Assembly (NCBI GenBank): GCA_021151825.1
Contig: JAGKWQ010000002.1
Span: 124,001-188,000, forward strand
DNA: 64,000 nt
Direction: 5' to 3'
Origin: Cellvibrionaceae bacterium
GTDB taxonomy: Bacteria; Pseudomonadota; Gammaproteobacteria; Pseudomonadales; Cellvibrionaceae
Position numbers and translations under genes: made by a program. Shown here in pieces: positions 62,637 through 64,000 of the stretch. Within the stretch, counting starts at the first letter, position 1. Each line of letters opens with the position of its first letter. A model generated the notes under the pieces. It saw only the letters and a program-made list of their open reading frames with translations, was not told the DNA's origin and did no database searches.

Positions 62637-62960
62637 ATGACAGCAACTTCTGCTCGCAAAAAATCTTCTGCAACATCCGCAACAAAACTACGCCGTGAAA
62701 TTAAATTAGATGAATCGCAATTTGCGATTTATAAAACCGGCTCTATCGATATTCTTAATCCTTCAGGCCAAGCCATCGATGTAATTGGTGATGGAACCAA
62801 AAAACTCAATGAATTGGGCTCACGGGATGAAATAGCAAATAGTTTACGTTTGGTTTACGAGTTACTATCAGGCAACGTTGAAGGAGTTCAATTATCTCCA
62901 TTTGCAGCGGCAGGTCTTGTTGATTTGCTATCGCGTACAGAACAGATGATTGATCGATAA
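62637..62960 (+). CDS. Small uncharacterised protein downstream of the C4-like RNA
   Basis: 107 residues, soluble. It has a Ser/Ala/Lys-rich N-terminus (MTATSARKKSSATSATKLRR), then IKLDESQFAIYKTGSIDILN, DVIGDGTKKLNELGSRDEIA and LSPFAAAGLVDLLSRTEQMI. GAGG lies 8 bases ahead of ATG 62637. The open frame also extends back through the C4-like region, as in Ash/Icd-like annotations of satellite phages, but the SD and amino-acid style favour 62637. Its role is unknown; in P1 and P4 the C4-controlled genes inhibit cell division or control satellite growth. Confidence 0.7.
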   Translation: MTATSARKKSSATSATKLRREIKLDESQFAIYKTGSIDILNPSGQAIDVIGDGTKKLNELGSRDEIANSLRLVYELLSGNVEGVQLSPFAAAGLVDLLSRTEQMIDR

Positions 62961-63002
62961 AAACAAATAAGGCGGCCAGTTGGCCGCCAAAAAGGTAATC
63001 AT

Positions 63003-64000
63003 ATGAAAACCACACAAAATCATATCGACGAAATCACGAGATTTGCCAAAACAGAGGCTGAAATTTTTAAACAGAATATACTGACCAGTAACGAAATCTT
63101 TGATGCCAACGTTGATGCATTAATTGAAGATATCACAGCATTTTCACAGAAAATAGGCAATATGGCATACCCAAGAATAGATGGAATTATCGACAAAATA
63201 ACTCGATGTGAAGGACTTCTTTTTCAAAAGCGAAAACTTATAAAAGATCCAGTATTACGCCAAGATGAGTCTCAGTCACTAGCGGCGTTATCCCTTATCA
63301 AGTCTAGAATTTATGAAATAAGATTTTTAACTATTAGAAAAAACGAAGAAGAGCAATTCATAAAACGCACCAAGAAAAGCAGTGAGGAACAGGCCACCGA
63401 GTCACAGAATGCCAAAGAGATTGTTGACGGCCTTGCTGCCAATAAAGAATTACTCTCTTTGGTAAATGAAAAACTCCCACAACTAGATAATGCAATATCA
63501 AGCAAGCTTAAACAAATCGAAGATGATTACTCAGAAGTATCGAAACACGCCAACGAAGAAAAAACAAAAGCAGACGAAGAATTTAATAAATTCAAAAATT
63601 TTGTATTAGAAAACACTAAAAATGTTAAAAAATTATTTGATCTTGCCTCAACTGAATCAATATCCAATATCTATACAACCAGATCAGATCAAGAAAGTAG
63701 AGCCGCAAACAATTTTAGAAATGTTGCATTTTTAACAATGGGGGTCGTCTGCCTTATTGATATCCTTTTCATATTCGATGGGCTACTTTCAGGCTTCAAG
63801 GGTTATCAGGCATTTTCGGTAGTTACCCTCTCTTTAATGCTTTTAACCCCAGCAATCTATCTATCTAAAGAATCTACTAGGCATCGAAAGTTTGAGCAAG
63901 AAAATATTAAAATATCTCAAAATATTGGAGCAATACTTTCATTTATTTCAAATTTGGAGGAGGCAGAAAGGACAAAAATCATTCACTCAATTGCTGAAAG
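63003..64000 (+). CDS. Coiled-coil membrane protein, partial (runs off right edge)
   Basis: At least 332 residues, family not recognised. It is open to the window edge. Long charged helices (about 20-235; for example ALSLIKSRIYEIRFLTIRKN) precede two hydrophobic segments near residues 239-258 (NVAFLTMGVVCLIDILFIFD) and 268-288 (FSVVTLSLMLLTPAIYL). It then continues with another charged helix. There is no signal peptide. It is markedly more AT-rich than the core genes. AAGG precedes the ATG. It starts 42 bases after the previous gene, so they may be co-transcribed. This architecture occurs in some phage-defence and island membrane effectors, but that is not shown here. Confidence 0.75.
   Translation, partial: MKTTQNHIDEITRFAKTEAEIFKQNILTSNEIFDANVDALIEDITAFSQKIGNMAYPRIDGIIDKITRCEGLLFQKRKLIKDPVLRQDESQSLAALSLIKSRIYEIRFLTIRKNEEEQFIKRTKKSSEEQATESQNAKEIVDGLAANKELLSLVNEKLPQLDNAISSKLKQIEDDYSEVSKHANEEKTKADEEFNKFKNFVLENTKNVKKLFDLASTESISNIYTTRSDQESRAANNFRNVAFLTMGVVCLIDILFIFDGLLSGFKGYQAFSVVTLSLMLLTPAIYLSKESTRHRKFEQENIKISQNIGAILSFISNLEEAERTKIIHSIAE

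Noticed and set aside
1..64000. CRISPR arrays, insertion sequences or rRNA
   Set aside because: No regularly spaced repeats, no transposase-like product and no rRNA segments were seen on reading the window.

Overview
The window comes from a motile, polarly flagellated type of Gammaproteobacterium. The gene order cheV-cheR-flgBCDE / flgFGHIJKL / flagellin, with divergent flgA and a flgM-flgN pair, is the Pseudomonas/Vibrio/Cellvibrio arrangement. Housekeeping genes such as queA-tgt-secD-secF, ttcA, tsaB and the M18 aminopeptidase are also gammaproteobacterial. Moderate GC and protein style suggest Cellvibrionaceae (Cellvibrio-like), but that is an inference without database support.

Positions 1-20.5 kb are the flagellar late-assembly region. 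On the minus strand, cheV-cheR is followed by flgBCDE with a sigma-54 site, then flgFGHIJKL with a second sigma-54 site, a FliT-like chaperone, and the 5' part of a flagellin gene with a sigma-28 promoter. On the plus strand, flgA has a sigma-54 site and flgM-flgN has a near-perfect sigma-28 promoter. tRNA-Arg(CCU) follows, then an uncharacterised gene with its own sigma-54-like site. FlgE (814 aa), FlgK (921 aa) and FlgL (632 aa) are far larger than their enterobacterial counterparts. FlgE and FlgK share an inserted module, and FlgL carries an internal duplication.

Positions 20.6-37.4 kb hold mixed signalling and metabolic genes: a flavodoxin-like reductase, a hybrid histidine kinase, a truncated haemoglobin, an uncharacterised gene behind a sigma-28 promoter (a new flagellar-regulon candidate), a secreted protein, a decayed ccmC, rsmE, a membrane GGDEF-EAL protein, alanine dehydrogenase, an orphan lysozyme-like protein, ttcA, a YcgR-like PilZ protein behind a perfect sigma-54 site, and an Aer-like chemoreceptor.

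Positions 37.5-60.3 kb are mainly core genes: bioA, trpS, a cyclic-nucleotide-binding/rhodanese protein, apeB, tsaB, adk, an Lrp-type regulator, a TPR protein, an acrA-acrB-tetR efflux operon with a likely TetR operator, a PAS hybrid kinase, queA-tgt-secD-secF (yajC missing from its usual place) and tRNA-Leu(CAA).

From the tRNA-Leu 3' end to the right edge the DNA looks like the start of a genomic island. It has paired GTGGGCGC repeats like integrase arm sites, a HicAB toxin-antitoxin operon with a 20-bp palindromic operator, an unknown gene, a phage-type C4-like antisense RNA fold ahead of a small gene, and an AT-rich coiled-coil membrane protein that runs off the window. No integrase is present in the window.

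The most novel points are the extension of the flagellar sigma-54/sigma-28 regulons to two unknown genes and a PilZ protein, the shared insert module in the axial proteins, and the C4-like RNA locus in the putative island.
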